From NCBI RefSeq assembly GCF_000003195.3, contig NC_012871.2, positions 49,592,345-49,656,344 on the forward strand: DNA of 64,000 nt, read 5' to 3'. Position 1 is the stretch's first letter, and the number at the start of each line of letters is the position of its first letter. Both the position numbers and the translations under genes were made by a program. The notes under the pieces are model-generated. The model was not told the DNA's origin and did not search any database. It was given only the letters and a program-made list of their open reading frames with translations. Positions 22,355-33,839 of the stretch are shown piece after piece. The stretch comes from Sorghum bicolor. Taxonomy: Eukaryota > Streptophyta > Magnoliopsida > Poales > Poaceae.

Positions 22355-23927
22355 TGTTGGGCATTCTTAACGTCATTACCAAAAGTAGACTTAGTTTTTT
22401 AATTCAGATAACGGCGCCAAAAATGCCGAACCTATCCCTCATGCCACTTAAGTCAAGTTGTCATCCCCAGCATGACATGAAAGACACGGTATTGAAATAT
22501 GCAATTGCTCTTCTGAATGAATAATAAATGAGATCTGCAAATGCACAGATTAATACCGATGTAGCATTTGAACCGGGAAGTATTCCAGGTATCGTTATTT
22601 ATATTTTTACCACTGGGAAGGGATTTCTAATCATCAATGTTGATTATGTAATGGAATATAGAATTGAGTATCTATCATTGCATTTGTAATAGAGAGCATT
22701 ATCTATCTCTTTCATACAGGGATAAATGTCACATAAAATATAGATAAAGTATGAATGGTGACAAAGATAATTAATCTGATCAGCATAACTAGCCACATAT
22801 AATAATGATAAGCACCTCAACAGATATTCTAGCAAGTCATTAGCATGAAATTAGGATGAACTATAAGAATATTTCCTAAGTTATTCTTAACTATAAAGTC
22901 TAGCATATCATAGTTAGTGCAATTATACTTGGCAATCATTGCGAGACAGGACTACGCCCATGCATAGTGATATTATCAAGGAAGATGAGAAACATAGCAA
23001 TCACTCCCCTGTAATAATGTTGCTCTGCCTACCCTATACACGAGAGGGGGACTATATAAGAATCAATGGAGCTGTCACTACCACGAACTACCCCGCGATC
23101 CGGCATATAGGGTACAATCGCAGATATATACGGTATAGACACCACGCCTACACAATACTTATCATTTAAACATTGTACACATGGATAAACGCTATATGAT
23201 CCTAAACATGTATATTATTCCAATCTAACTAAGCTAAGCATATAACTATGATAAACTAAGAACGATATAATTGCAAATATAAACAAGTCGAGCAAATTCA
23301 TAATCAATATATTGAAGTAGAACAAAGTCATATTCATAATATTAAAGAACAATGATGAACAATTGAAGAACAGTAGAGGCTTCTAGACTATGTAGCTATG
23401 CTAAACTAGAGATCTATTGATGTGGTGGCTCTAGGGCTTGATCAGAGGCTTCTTCTCCCGAGATGGATAAATGAATTAGGGTTTCTCAGGTCCTCTCCTC
23501 CAGGGGCCAGGGGGTCTCCTTATATAGTCCTTCCAAATGAATGTGGGCCGTCGGATCAAACCGACATTAATCGCACGGTTTTCCTTAATCCCTTAGGTCG
23601 GTGGAGCATGATCCGCGAGGTGGAATCTGATTGGCTCTCAGGCCAGGGCGGGCGCCCTACCCCCGGGCCCGATCGGCCTCCCGCTCGTTCCTGTGGCTTC
23701 TAGACTCTTCTAGATGTTGGATAATTGCGGTGCACGTTAATATCTCTTTGTAAACCCGACGTGTGGGCCTTTCTTCCATAATTCCTGATAACCCCCTACA
23801 AAAATAGACAAACACCAAAACTCGTGGAATTCTGTCAGATAAAACCCTAAGTCTGGGTGTTGGTTACATTTGGATCCTTTTCTTTATTCATTTGATGATT
23901 AAATTTGATACTTAAGGACCGTCAACA
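22355..23927 (-). repeat. 5' LTR of element A
   Basis: This 1573-bp LTR begins TGTTGGGCATT and ends CCGTCAACA on the plus strand. Its outer 300 bp and a central block (PolyT/ACCACTGGGA text) are similar to the LTR of C, while other parts are strongly diverged, so A and C are related subfamilies. TATATAAG lies on the minus strand at 23519-23526. The right flank TCAGT (23928-23932) would be the target duplication, but its partner is outside the window. Confidence 0.8.
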
Positions 23928-23932
23928 TCAGT

Positions 23933-24366
23933 GTCAAAAATATAGAGCTGCGCATACGCCGGGGCTGAACCCTCATCGGGCAGCAAGGATCCAATTCTAT
24001 GGTAGACCTGGCCATTGATCTTAAACACATATGGACCAGGCCCTTGTTGACACCTGTGTCAATCTTGGCCCCAAGCGACGTGAATGCAAACATGGAATTG
24101 TACGTACGAATAGATTTAATAAAATGCTTGGAAAGGACACCACGATCCGGACTCAATAACCCATCTAGGAACGAAGGAGGGTCTTTCTGAAGAGGCAAAC
24201 TGACCTTCCCTCCCCTGCAGCAAAGATGGAAACGAATAGCGGCTGCGTCACCTGGGTGCGACCTCTTGACACGCTCTTGGTACCAAAACTGCGCACCACA
24301 GTGTTGGCACTCATGTGCTGGAGGCCCGTAATAGGAAGTCTTAGTGGAAAGGCATTCTACAAACAC
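23933..24366 (-). pseudogene. Helitron Rep/helicase N-terminal fragment
   Basis: The minus-strand text contains the Helitron helicase-like (Rep) region signatures HECQHCGAQFWYQERV, FHLCCRGGKVSLPL, SKHFIKSIRTYNSMFAFTSLG and, after a one-base frameshift near 24050, VYHRIGSLLPDEG and AYAQLYIFDT. This order is that of the conserved N-terminal part of plant RepHel proteins, which carry rolling-circle nuclease and helicase activities. The fragment stops exactly at the LTR of element A, which inserted into it. The remainder would lie beyond A's left end, outside the window. The 5' part is not recognisable upstream of 24366. Confidence 0.8.
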
Positions 24367-25386
24367 AGGGTATGAGACAACCTAGGAATCTATTCTGGCA
24401 CCACCTAGCACACATGCCAGAAGGGTGGTCACAAACTTGCAGGACATATATGGCACCTGTTTCTCCTTGAGCCCCACCACAATTTCCTGCATACACAATA
24501 TAAGAGCTCCCACATTAACATAAGAGTAAAGCCAGGCAATGGCCACACACACCCCTATACAATGGAGAAGGTACACATCAAACCTTCTTTCTTTAGTTGC
24601 CTTTTAGACCTCCGACGTTACTGCCTCTCACGTATTGTCCCTTCAACTATAGCTAGAGATGGAGGACAGGAAGGTGAGCCAAAGAGAGGAGTGCCTAATT
24701 AGGGCTAGGAACAGAGTGAACGAAATGGAAAGGAGAACAATTAGACACCTAGAACTGAAGCTGCACTCTTCCCACGCCGCCTCTTCCTTGTCCCACTAGA
24801 GGAAGGGCCTTCCATGTGCCATAAGCCTGGGCCACAACTGTTTTGCAGCACACACCTACCACGCCACACTTTGCATGTATCCTGCTATGCCCACAACATT
24901 ATGAGTCCCTACAGAATGGGACGGCTCCTGTGCTACAACTCTAGTCTAACAAAGTCAGGAACACTAAGAGGGGAACTTTTCTTGCTGACTTAATAGTACA
25001 TAGCTGCAAGGAACGGAAGGAGGCGATGATGCAGCAAGTAGCAGACCAGGCGCTTATATAGGCAAGAGCTAGAGGCTTTAGCCATATTTTTACATTGCTG
25101 CTAGGCACAAAGGTCATGTAATTTTTACACACCCAAGAGAGGACATGTGCATGCATGCGAATCTACCACATTGGCCCCAGAGAGGACACTTACATGGATG
25201 CAAATTTACCACAATGGCTAAAATATGAATTGCACTATCGCTAACTTTTTTCCCTGCCAATAAACAGGTTCTTGCTATGGCCTCAAGTGGGACTGCTGCG
25301 TTCCATGCAAAACATCGGCGGCGGTAAAATAACCTCTTTGTAAAAGGAAAAGGAGCAAGGTGGAAGCGTCAATGGTAACTGTTTCC
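24367..25386. other. Unassigned sequence right of the Helitron fragment
   Basis: I recognise no gene here. It may be the 5' part of the Helitron that contained the Rep fragment, since it continues without a visible joint. Short frames on both strands have no domain I can name. Confidence 0.4.
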
Positions 25387-25656
25387 ATGCAAAGGACAAC
25401 CATATAGCCTTGGACGGTGCTTGGACGGTGGGTGCATGCGCACCGCATGCAAAGGACAGCTACAACTTTGGACAGTGCCATGCATGCATGTTCATTTAAT
25501 GTACAGTGTAAAAAGATAAACAAGGAAGTAGATCTGCATGGTAAACCTGTAGATGCAAAGGACAACTACATAGCTTTGTACGGTGGGTGCATGCACACCG
25601 CATGCAAAGGACAACTACAACTTTGGACGGTGGCATGCATGCATGTTCATTTAATG
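25387..25656. repeat. Two-copy direct repeat rich in CATGCATG
   Basis: Copies at 25387-25501 and 25553-25656 share the order ATGCAAAGGACAAC, GGTGGGTGCATGC, CCGCATGCAAAGGACA, CTACAACTTTGGAC and GCATGCATGTTCATTTAATG with few differences. Each copy contains several CATGCA cores. The repeat lies immediately left of element E. Confidence 0.8.
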
Positions 25657-25754
25657 CTACATTGATGCATGCACTTGTGTGTACTATGTAATGCATATGC
25701 TCAACCCCGCATCGAGCTGCCTGCATGGCATTTATGGAGGCAACGCTCTATGTG

Positions 25755-28259
25755 TGTAACACCCTAAAATTTGCTTGTTTTTAAAATAGTTGAAATTTGA
25801 TTTATTGTATCAATTTTGTGAGCATCAAAATATAAAAAAAACTAATAATAATAACTTTAGAGAAATTAAAATTTAATATAAGTTTAGAAACATATTGATG
25901 CATTCATGCTGCAGCATTTATTTATGTGATGTGTGGAATTTGTAAAGAGTTTTGAATTCAATTTTCATTTGAAAAATGAGTTTAAAAAAATATTTGGAAG
26001 AAAGAAAATGGAATCTCTCCCTCCCCCCTTCTTCTTTCGGCCTTTTGGCCCAGTTCCCCCGCGGCCTCTTTTCTCCTTCCTGCGCCGCGGCCCAGCCGGC
26101 CACCCTCTCTCCCCCTTCTCCTCTCTCACCCGCTGACAGGCCGAGCCCGCCTGTCATCCCCTTCCTCCCTCCAACCGCCTCCTCCATCTTCCCTTCCTCT
26201 GTTGCAGGAACCGCCAAGCCGAAGCCCCGCTCCCACGTTCGCTCCGACTCTCCGATCCCCGCGCCTCGGCTTCAAGTGGAGAGCACCCGCTCGCCCGAGC
26301 GCTCCCTCCCCCATTTTCCACCTCTCCTCACCTCCGTTTTTCGCCTGCTGCGCGCAACTCCCGACGCCGGAGCTTCGCCGCGAACCTCCGCGCGAAATCC
26401 GTCGTTCTGAGCCGTCTTTGCCCCGCTTCGCGCTGTGGTGAGCTTCCCCTTCTTCCCCGCTCTCTCCGCGTCCATTTGCCGAGCAAAACGGGGTCCCCTA
26501 GCGCCCCGTCCGCGCTCGCCAGAGAGCTCCATGGCTGCCGGCCATGGAGCGAGCCGCTCGGCCCCTTCCCCGGCCGCGATTTAGCCCGGGTCGAGTTCGC
26601 CTTCGCCTCCTCTCTCTCCCAGAGCAATTGGTTCGCGAAATGGAGTTCCGCAGCGCCCGGACGCTCAACTCCGGTGAAGCTTTGGCCGGAGGCCATGGCG
26701 CGCCGCCGCTGTTGCCCTGTTCCGGCCGGCCAGCGAGCCGCTCCCCTCTCTCTTTCCCCCAGATTTAATCTGTGTCGTTAATTTCTAATCGGACGGCCGA
26801 GAGAGTCCCCCAAAAATCTTGAATTTGCACCGCAGTCCTCGGCCAGGGAGGAATTCCAGAATTTTTATATTTATTTAAATCCGTTTAAATCATGCTTTAT
26901 TTACAGATTTGCCACTGAACTTGTTTTGGCCATAAAATAATCGTTTTAACTCCGATTTGACCCGTTAAAATTGTGTTAGATTCGTAATTAAATTCCCTAC
27001 ATGTTAGTACCACTTTTACTGTAGTTTGCAACTTTTTAGTTTCAGGGTTAGGTTTAATTAATTAAATGCCTATAGGAAATCGCTGTAAATTCGTAACTTG
27101 ATCGTTTTAGTTCCGATTTTCGTGATCTTCGTATCTATGTGATCGTAGCAAAACGTAGGTTCTGTTTTTAAACATTTTATTTTGTTTTTGATCTGTTGGT
27201 GTACTGTTCTAATTAAAGGATTGTTTGCTTCGTGTATGTCTGTCTCCGATTGTTGTGTGTTGATGATCGATGATCGAGTCTAGTCGGTGAGCTTTACTTC
27301 GGTAATCAAGATCAGAGCCTTGGAAGCAAGTAAGATCAGCAGGACCAGCAGGAGCAATTGGATCAAGGCAAGTATAGCATTTGGGTTTTTAATTCTATGA
27401 CCATGATCTTGTGACTAGATTGATATAAAGCAACAAATGATAATAATGACTTTTTAACAACTTGAGGATTTATTCGTAAGTGATAACCGGGATGAAAGTG
27501 CAACCATGAGGGCTATAATGGCTCTGGCTTTAGTCAAGTATGAGTAATTTTTCTAGCTTGTTAGAGGTTACCCGTGTGGCGCAAATGGGGGATAGCAGAC
27601 CGTGGATTCCCTGCGAGTGGTAGAATGACACGGACTGACTAACGAAACCAAGCGGCCCTAACTTGTTAGACGAACCCTTGAAAGACTTCATAGTGATCCC
27701 TGCCGACCTACCTTGGTAGTGGGTTACGAGGCTGATCACCTCAGGCGAAAGGGTAAATCATGACTCATGGGTAAAGATGTACAACCTCTGCAGAGTGTTA
27801 AAAACTGGTATACTAGCCGTGCTCACGGTCACGAGCGGCCTTGGGAACTCTTACATTAAGGGTGATGAATCTTGTGTTAAGAAACTCATTGATTATTGTT
27901 TAATGCTCTATATTATTTATGTCACATTGATCATGAGATTGTAGAATATATACAATCTAGTTGTTATACTTGTGGAGTTCATCTTAGACTCACTCTTGCT
28001 ATCTCCCCCACACCTCAGGAGAAGTATTAGGCTTGTGATCAACCAGTCAGTTGGATCCTGTAGAGTGAGGTTAACACCCGAAGTTTGGAGTTCTCTTCTG
28101 TGTTTGCTGCCCAAGGTTGTTTCTAATTTATTATGTACGTTATATAAATTATGCGTTGTCCTTTGATATTACCCCTTAGTTGTAGCTATATGTGAGGTTT
28201 GTCTTCTAAAACTCACATATGGTGCATATCTGATTTTGTTCTTAAAATCGGGTGTAACA
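25755..28259 (+). repeat. 5' LTR of element E
   Basis: This 2505-bp LTR contains a striking GC-rich, CpG-rich block (about 26030-26770) between AT-rich flanks. Reading frames on both strands of this block are Pro/Ser/Arg-rich and reflect composition. Compared with the 3' LTR it lacks a 35-bp segment near 26800 and has an extra CTAACTTGTTAG near 27658. Confidence 0.9.
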
Positions 28260-28262
28260 AAG

Positions 28263-28274
28263 TGGTATCAAAGC
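28263..28274 (+). promoter_or_regulatory. Primer-binding site of element E
   Basis: TGGTATCAAAGC starts three bases after the LTR and matches the initiator-methionine tRNA site with one change (normally TGGTATCAGAGC). Confidence 0.8.
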
Positions 28275-28451
28275 AATGCTGACTGTAGGACGCAAGCCTA
28301 GTTAGAACCGGACGCTTTAGGATGCTTCTATCTATGCTTACTTCTTGCTTTCACCTTAACCTTGATAATTGCTAAAATTTATGCTTACCTCTGCCTTATT
28401 CTATTATAAAACCTTGTCTCTATTCTAAATCCTCCCTCCTTGTCTATTTAG

Positions 28452-29162
28452 ATGGCTCATAATGAGGAGACCTTTGGCATGAAGGAACAAAAGGACTCAG
28501 AGATGCCACTCGTAAAAGCATTCGACAAGGAGAAGCTTCTAGCCATGCAAAAGCAAGCAGTAGAAGGAATGACTCATAATGGGAACTCTCAGCAGTGCAT
28601 CTCAGGACCAATGAAGAGACAAGTAGCAGAAGCTTGGAAAAATATGAGAACCCATGGAGGTGTTGGTAGTAATACATCAGGATATCAGGATCAATGCCAT
28701 TGTTGTAGGCATTATGGTCTTCCTTGTCTTCAGAATAGGTCATCTAAAAAGGAAGTTATGGTAAAATCAAATGGTGTGACTAATGAGGATAAGAAGAGGA
28801 AGGCAAAATCACTAGATCTAGCATTGGGAAGTGAACAACATTCAAATCCTATGTTGTCACATTTAGCTTTGAACTCTGACCATGAAAATCCAAACCTTGG
28901 AGATGAAGAAACTTCTCAAGCTAACCCCACTGCTCATGAGGTATGCATAGATGGATGGACCATCACTTATAAAGAGTTTCAACCTCGAAGGATCAACCAA
29001 GTTAGGAAGAAAGCTAGCCAGTCAGAGACAAACCTTCAGAGTCAGCGAACTGATAACACACCGAGCAACACCTCAGTGGAAAATGATATCACGAAGGATC
29101 CAGCTAAGAAAAAGTGTTATCACTGCCAACAGGAAGGACACTATGTAAAGTCTTGTCCATAG
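28452..29162 (+). CDS. Gag-like ORF of element E with CCHC knuckle
   Basis: An open frame of 236 codons starts at the first ATG after the primer site. It is rich in charged and polar residues, has a Cys/His cluster CHCCRHYGLPC near residue 80, a basic patch (KKRKAKS) and ends with the nucleocapsid knuckle CYHCQQEGHYVKSCP immediately before the stop. The usual gypsy capsid motifs are not obvious, so this is a shortened or diverged gag. In the full-length family, gag and pol would form one polyprotein. Here protease follows in a separate frame 930 bp away. The product is probably an RNA-binding particle component. Confidence 0.65.
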   Translation: MAHNEETFGMKEQKDSEMPLVKAFDKEKLLAMQKQAVEGMTHNGNSQQCISGPMKRQVAEAWKNMRTHGGVGSNTSGYQDQCHCCRHYGLPCLQNRSSKKEVMVKSNGVTNEDKKRKAKSLDLALGSEQHSNPMLSHLALNSDHENPNLGDEETSQANPTAHEVCIDGWTITYKEFQPRRINQVRKKASQSETNLQSQRTDNTPSNTSVENDITKDPAKKKCYHCQQEGHYVKSCP

Positions 29163-30091
29163 AAGAACCAACAGTAGTATCATGAAAGAAGCCACAGTGA
29201 GTTTAAGATATAGGAGTTTGTGCCCTTGCGTAATAAAAACGCTAGTAGCGAAAGTCGAGTTTGTGTGCCTTGTGAACCTTTACTGCTTGGTTGTATTGTC
29301 TTTATGTTTATATTTGATTTGGATCTTTGTAATGAGTGTAATGATCCTGTGAGTTTCTTCACAATTTCATTTAGTTAATATGACTAAGGCATAAGGATTA
29401 GTGACATAAATAGTTGGGTTTTGATTTTTCTCTTGTTACCTTATTCTGCCTTTCTGGACTATCACTTCTTTATCAGTTCATATCTTTGATCTGGGATGAA
29501 CAAAAATCATGAGAAAATTCTGAATGTTAGTGGACTTCAAGATTTTTCTCTGACCTCAAGAATCACCCTCATAGATATTATGGTTTGGAAGTTACAAAAA
29601 TCACAAGACGATACAGATGTCCTGTCAAGAATCTGTACCAGTTTTGGTTGCCTGCTGTTTTGGACAAATATAACTATAGAATTTGGAAAAGTGTTCTATA
29701 GAAAGGTTGTAGAAAATTCTCTAAGCTTTCTAGCGGTATAAGCTATAACCTTATTGGATTAACAGAACAAGAGTTACGTCCATTTTACTACGCTGGTGAT
29801 TTTCATATCGCGAGGAAAATCAGGATATTTGTTTCTTCCTTGCACATAAGTTCCTTGGGATGTCAAAAGAGTCTCAATGCAAGATAACTTGTCAAGAAAA
29901 ACTGCAAGCTACCTTCCTTGTGCCTCCTAGTCAACCTTTCTTAAGGGGGTAGTACCTTGATATCACGGGTTGATGCATTTTCAACTTAACCTGAAGTGAG
30001 AGTTGTCTCTTGAGATATTCTATGGATATGATCATCTCTCCTTCTCGTGTATTTGATGTTGGTCACTTGATGACAGGGAATGTAGTATCCT
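29163..30091 (+). other. Non-coding spacer between gag and protease of element E
   Basis: AT-rich sequence with no frame I can support. It sits where capsid-protease sequence would be contiguous in a normal element, so it may be insertion or decay material. Confidence 0.5.
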
Positions 30092-30766
30092 ATGGATCAG
30101 GAGCCCTATATGATGCCTCTTACTGATACGTGGGAAGAGAATGATGATCCTACCCTTGAAGAATGTTATGAGTATGATGAAACTGAGTACTATCAAAATA
30201 ATGATACTGAAGAGCAAGTTGGAAGTGAATCAAATCAGAATCCACAACGGCGAAAGAGAAAAAAGAAAAGTCATAAGAAGCCTACTCATGGAAATAAGGT
30301 GCAACGAGACTATATCAATGGAAGACTGAGCAATGTGGATAGGCATAACATTCATGGAGCCACCAAAGTGGTTGGCGGCTATATTCAAGTAGACTCAGTG
30401 CAAGTTTTTGCTCTGTTTGACCCGGGTGCTTCGCATTCTTTCATTTCTGCTAACTTAGTAAAGACGATCGAGCGGGTGAAGTGCCCAACGAAGAAGCCTT
30501 TACTAGTTCAAACCCCAGAGAGAGAAATACAAGCAGATCAGGTGTGCTCAAATATCAATCTGGTCATAAACAAGGAAAACTTCACTGTAAACCTCATTGT
30601 GTTAGAGTCACTTGGTATTCCCTTGGTCCTTGGTAATGGATGGTTATGTGCACACAAAGGAGTGATCTATGGTACTGAGTACAAAATGCTCTTAACAACA
30701 CCGTCAGGAAAAAGAATTGAGTATCACGGTGGTCCACCCCTATCTGATGAAGCAAATGCATATTAA
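30092..30766 (+). CDS. Aspartic protease ORF of element E
   Basis: An open frame of 224 codons. The N-terminal third is acidic (TWEENDDPTLEECYEYDETE) followed by a basic stretch RRKRKKKSHKK. The C-terminal part is a retropepsin of the RVP_2 type: VFALFDPGASHSFIS holds the active-site region, followed by strand and flap-like text and LGIPLVLGNGWL, the second conserved motif, where most relatives have D-V-I-L-G-M-D-W-L. The catalytic triad reads D-P-G in place of D-S/T-G and the second motif lacks the usual Met-Asp, so activity is doubtful. No reverse transcriptase follows. The frame ends and the sequence runs to the polypurine tract. Confidence 0.7.
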   Translation: MDQEPYMMPLTDTWEENDDPTLEECYEYDETEYYQNNDTEEQVGSESNQNPQRRKRKKKSHKKPTHGNKVQRDYINGRLSNVDRHNIHGATKVVGGYIQVDSVQVFALFDPGASHSFISANLVKTIERVKCPTKKPLLVQTPEREIQADQVCSNINLVINKENFTVNLIVLESLGIPLVLGNGWLCAHKGVIYGTEYKMLLTTPSGKRIEYHGGPPLSDEANAY

Positions 30767-30998
30767 GTTTCCATGTCTGGTGGAGTTGTAAGCTGAAAGA
30801 AATTAGTAGTCAAGATGGACTTTGGTCAACTATGAATAATAGTTATTCAATGGAAATGTTGTTCACGAGATGTGACCTTGAGGTATAAGTGTTTGCATTT
30901 GGTATGCAAGTTGTGAAGTTGAAAGGATTATCAAGATATTTTCCTGTTTCTCTCAAAGGATCTGAGCCTCTTTCGAATCTCGAGGACGAGATTCATTT

Positions 30999-31010
30999 TA
31001 AGGGGGGTAG
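30999..31010 (+). promoter_or_regulatory. Polypurine tract of element E
   Basis: TAAGGGGGGTAG lies three bases before the 3' LTR. It is preceded by a GAATCTCGAGGACGAGATTC palindrome, a text common just upstream of 3' LTRs in Del/Tekay elements. Confidence 0.75.
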
Positions 31011-31013
31011 AAT

Positions 31014-33543
31014 TGTAACACCCTAAAATTTGCTTGTTTTTAAAATAGTTGAAATTTGATTTATTGTGTCAATTTTGTGAGCATCAAAATATAAAAAAAA
31101 CCTAATAATAATAACTTTAGAGAAATTAAAATTTAATATAAGTTTAGAAACATATTCATGCATTCATGCTGCAGCATTTATTTATGTGATGTGTGGAATT
31201 TGTAAAGAGTTTTGAGTTCAATTTTCATTTGAAAGATGAGTTTAAAAAATATTTGGAAGAAAGAAAATGGAATCTCTCCCTCCCCCCTTCTTCTTTCGGC
31301 CTTTTGGCCCAGTTCCCCCGCGGCCTCTTTTCTCCTTCCTGGGCCGCGGCCTAGCCGGCCACCCTCTCTCCCCCTTCTCCTCTCTCACCCGCTGACAGGC
31401 CGGGCCCGCCTGTCATCCCCTTCCTCCCTCCAACCGCCTCCTCCCTCTTCCCTTCCTCTGTTGCAGGAACCGCCAAGCCGAAGCCCCGCTCCCACGTTCG
31501 CTCCCACTCTCCGATCCCCGCGCCTCGGCTTCAAGTGGAGAGCACCCGCTCGCCCGAGCGCTCCCTCCCCCATTTTCCCCCTCTCCTCGCCTCCGTTTTT
31601 CGCCTGCTGCACGCAACTGCCGACGCCGGAGCTTCGCCGCGACCCTCCGCGCGAAATCCGTCGTTCTGAGCCGTCTTTGCCCCGCTTCGCGCTGTGGTGA
31701 GCTTCCCCTTCTTCCCCGCTCTCTCCGCATCCATTTGCCGAGCAAAACGGGGTCCCCTAGCGCCCTGTCCGCGCTCGCCGGAGAGTTCCATGGCCGCCGG
31801 CCATGGAGCGAGCCGCTCGGCCCCTTCCCCGGCCGCGATTTAGCCCGGGTCGAGTTCGCCTTCGCCTCCTCTCTCTCCCAGAGCAATTGGTTCGCGAAAT
31901 GGAGTTCCGCAGCGCCCGGACGCTCAACTCCGGCGAAGCTTTGGCCGGAGGCCATGGCGCGCCGCCGCTGTTGCCCTGTTCCGGCCGGCCGGCGAGCCCC
32001 TCCCCTCTCTCTCTCCCCCAGATTTAATCTGTATCGTTAATTTCTAATCGGACGGCCGAGAGCGTCCTATACCCCTTCGGGGGTAATTTTGTTAAAGAGT
32101 CCCCCAAAAATCTTGAATTTGCACCGCAGTCCTCGGCCAGGGAGGAATTCCAGAATTTTTATATTTATTTAAATCCGTTTAAATCATGCTTTATTTACAT
32201 ATTTGCCACTGAACTTGTTTTGGCCATAAAATAATCGTTTTAACTCCGATTTGACCCGTTCAAATTGTGTTAGATTCGTAATTAAATGCCCTACATGTTA
32301 GTACCACTGTTACTGTAGTTTGCAACTTTTTAGTTTCAGGGTTAGGTTTAATTAATTAAATGCCTATAGGAAATCGCTGTAAATTCGTAACTTGATCGTT
32401 TTAGTTCCGATTTTCGTGATCTTCGTATCTATGTGATCGTAGAAAAACGTAGGTTCTGTTTTTAAACATTTTATTTTGTTTTTGATCTGTTGGTGTACTG
32501 TTCTAATTAAAGGATTGTTTGCTTCGTGTATGTCTGTCTCTGATTGTTGTGTGTTGATGATCGATGATCGAGTCTAGTCGGTGAGCTTTACTTCGGTAAT
32601 CAAGATCAGAGCCTTGGAAGCAAGTAAGATCAGCAGGACCAGCAGGAGCAATTGGATCAAGGCAAGTATAGCATTTGAGTTTTTAATTCTATGACCATGA
32701 TCTTGTGACTAGATTGATATAAAGCAACAAATGATAATAATGACTTTTTAACAACTTGAGGATTTATTCGTAAGAGATAACCGGGATGAAAGTGCAACCA
32801 TGAGGGCTATAATGGCTCTGGCTTTAGTCAAGTATGAGTAATTTTTCTACCTTGTTAGAGGTTACCCGTGTGGCGCAAATGGGGGATAGCAGACCGTGGA
32901 TTCCCTGCGAGTGGTAGAATCACACGGACTGACTAACGAAACCAAGCGGCCAGACGAACCTTTGAAAGACTTCATAGTGATCCCTGCCGACCTACCTTGG
33001 TAGTGGGTTACGAGGCTGATCACCTCAGGCGAAAGGGTAAATCATGACTCATGGGTAAAGATGTACAACCTCTGCAGAGTGTTAAAAACTGGTATACTAG
33101 CCGTGCTCACAGTCACGAGCGGCCTTGGGAACTCTTACATTAAGGGTGATGAATCTTGTGTTAAGAAACTCATTGATTATTGTTTAATACTCTATATTAT
33201 TTATGCCACATTGATCATGAGATTGTAGAATATATACAATCTAGTTGTTATACTTGCGGAGTTCGTCTTGGACTCACTCTTGCTATCTCTCCCACACCTC
33301 AGGAGAAGTATTGGGCTTGTGATCAACCAGTTCAGTTGGATCCTGTAGAGTGAGGTTAACACCCGAAGTTTGGAGTTCTCTTCCGTGTTTGCTGCCAAGG
33401 TTGTTTCTAATTTATTATGTACGTTATATAAATTATGCGTTGTCCTTTGATATTACCCCTTAGTTGTAGCTATATGTGAGGTTTGTCTTCTAAAACTCAC
33501 ATATGGTGCATATCTGATTTTGTTCTTAAAATCGGGTGTTACA
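31014..33543 (+). repeat. 3' LTR of element E
   Basis: This 2530-bp LTR pairs with 25755-28259. It contains an extra segment near 32065-32100 with the hairpin ACCCCTTCGGGGGT. The GC-rich block is at 31290-32030. The LTR ends GGGTGTTACA and is followed by the ATGTG target copy. Confidence 0.9.
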
Positions 33544-33548
33544 ATGTG

Positions 33549-33839
33549 GGGCATGGAGGTATACTTTCATCTGAGCCGTGAATTTTACATCTAAAGCACT
33601 AACTAAATGGAACATATGTGGACACTCTGTGAGGCCGCCTTGGCGGCGCGGCCTCATATTTCTAATTCTGCCATCTGAACCACATTCATCTCAGCCCAAG
33701 TGCTCTAGCAAATTTCTGGAGATCTCAAATACCAAGGCTGAGAAATATATCACAAAATATAATTCTATGAAGAATTTTAATTTCAAAACCACAAAAGCTA
33801 TGATGGTAGATACAACTAAAATTGATCATATTTTCCTAC
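33549..33839. other. Sequence between element E and the duplicated block
   Basis: Low-copy-looking sequence without a gene I recognise. It is the pre-insertion host DNA of element E and should be contiguous with sequence left of 25750. Confidence 0.4.

Larger units (their letters stand above)
25755..33543 (+). mobile_element. Element E: non-autonomous Ty3/gypsy element of Del/Tekay type
   Basis: The element is flanked by the perfect duplication ATGTG (25750-25754 and 33544-33548). Its LTRs start TGTAACACCC and end GGGTGTAACA or GGGTGTTACA. The internal part is only about 2.75 kb: a methionine-tRNA-like primer site, a gag with one CCHC knuckle, a separate protease ORF, and a polypurine tract preceded by the text CTCGAGGACGAGATTC. 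Long LTRs and these terminal motifs are typical of the Del/Tekay chromoviruses. Reverse transcriptase, integrase and chromodomain are absent, so it depends on partners in trans. The LTRs are similar, differing by scattered substitutions and two short indels. Confidence 0.9.

Noticed and set aside
26126..26781. Several Pro/Ser/Arg-rich frames on both strands, repeated at 31236-32040
   Set aside because: They lie in the GC-rich block of the E LTRs, overlap in opposite frames and occur in both LTRs. Composition explains them.
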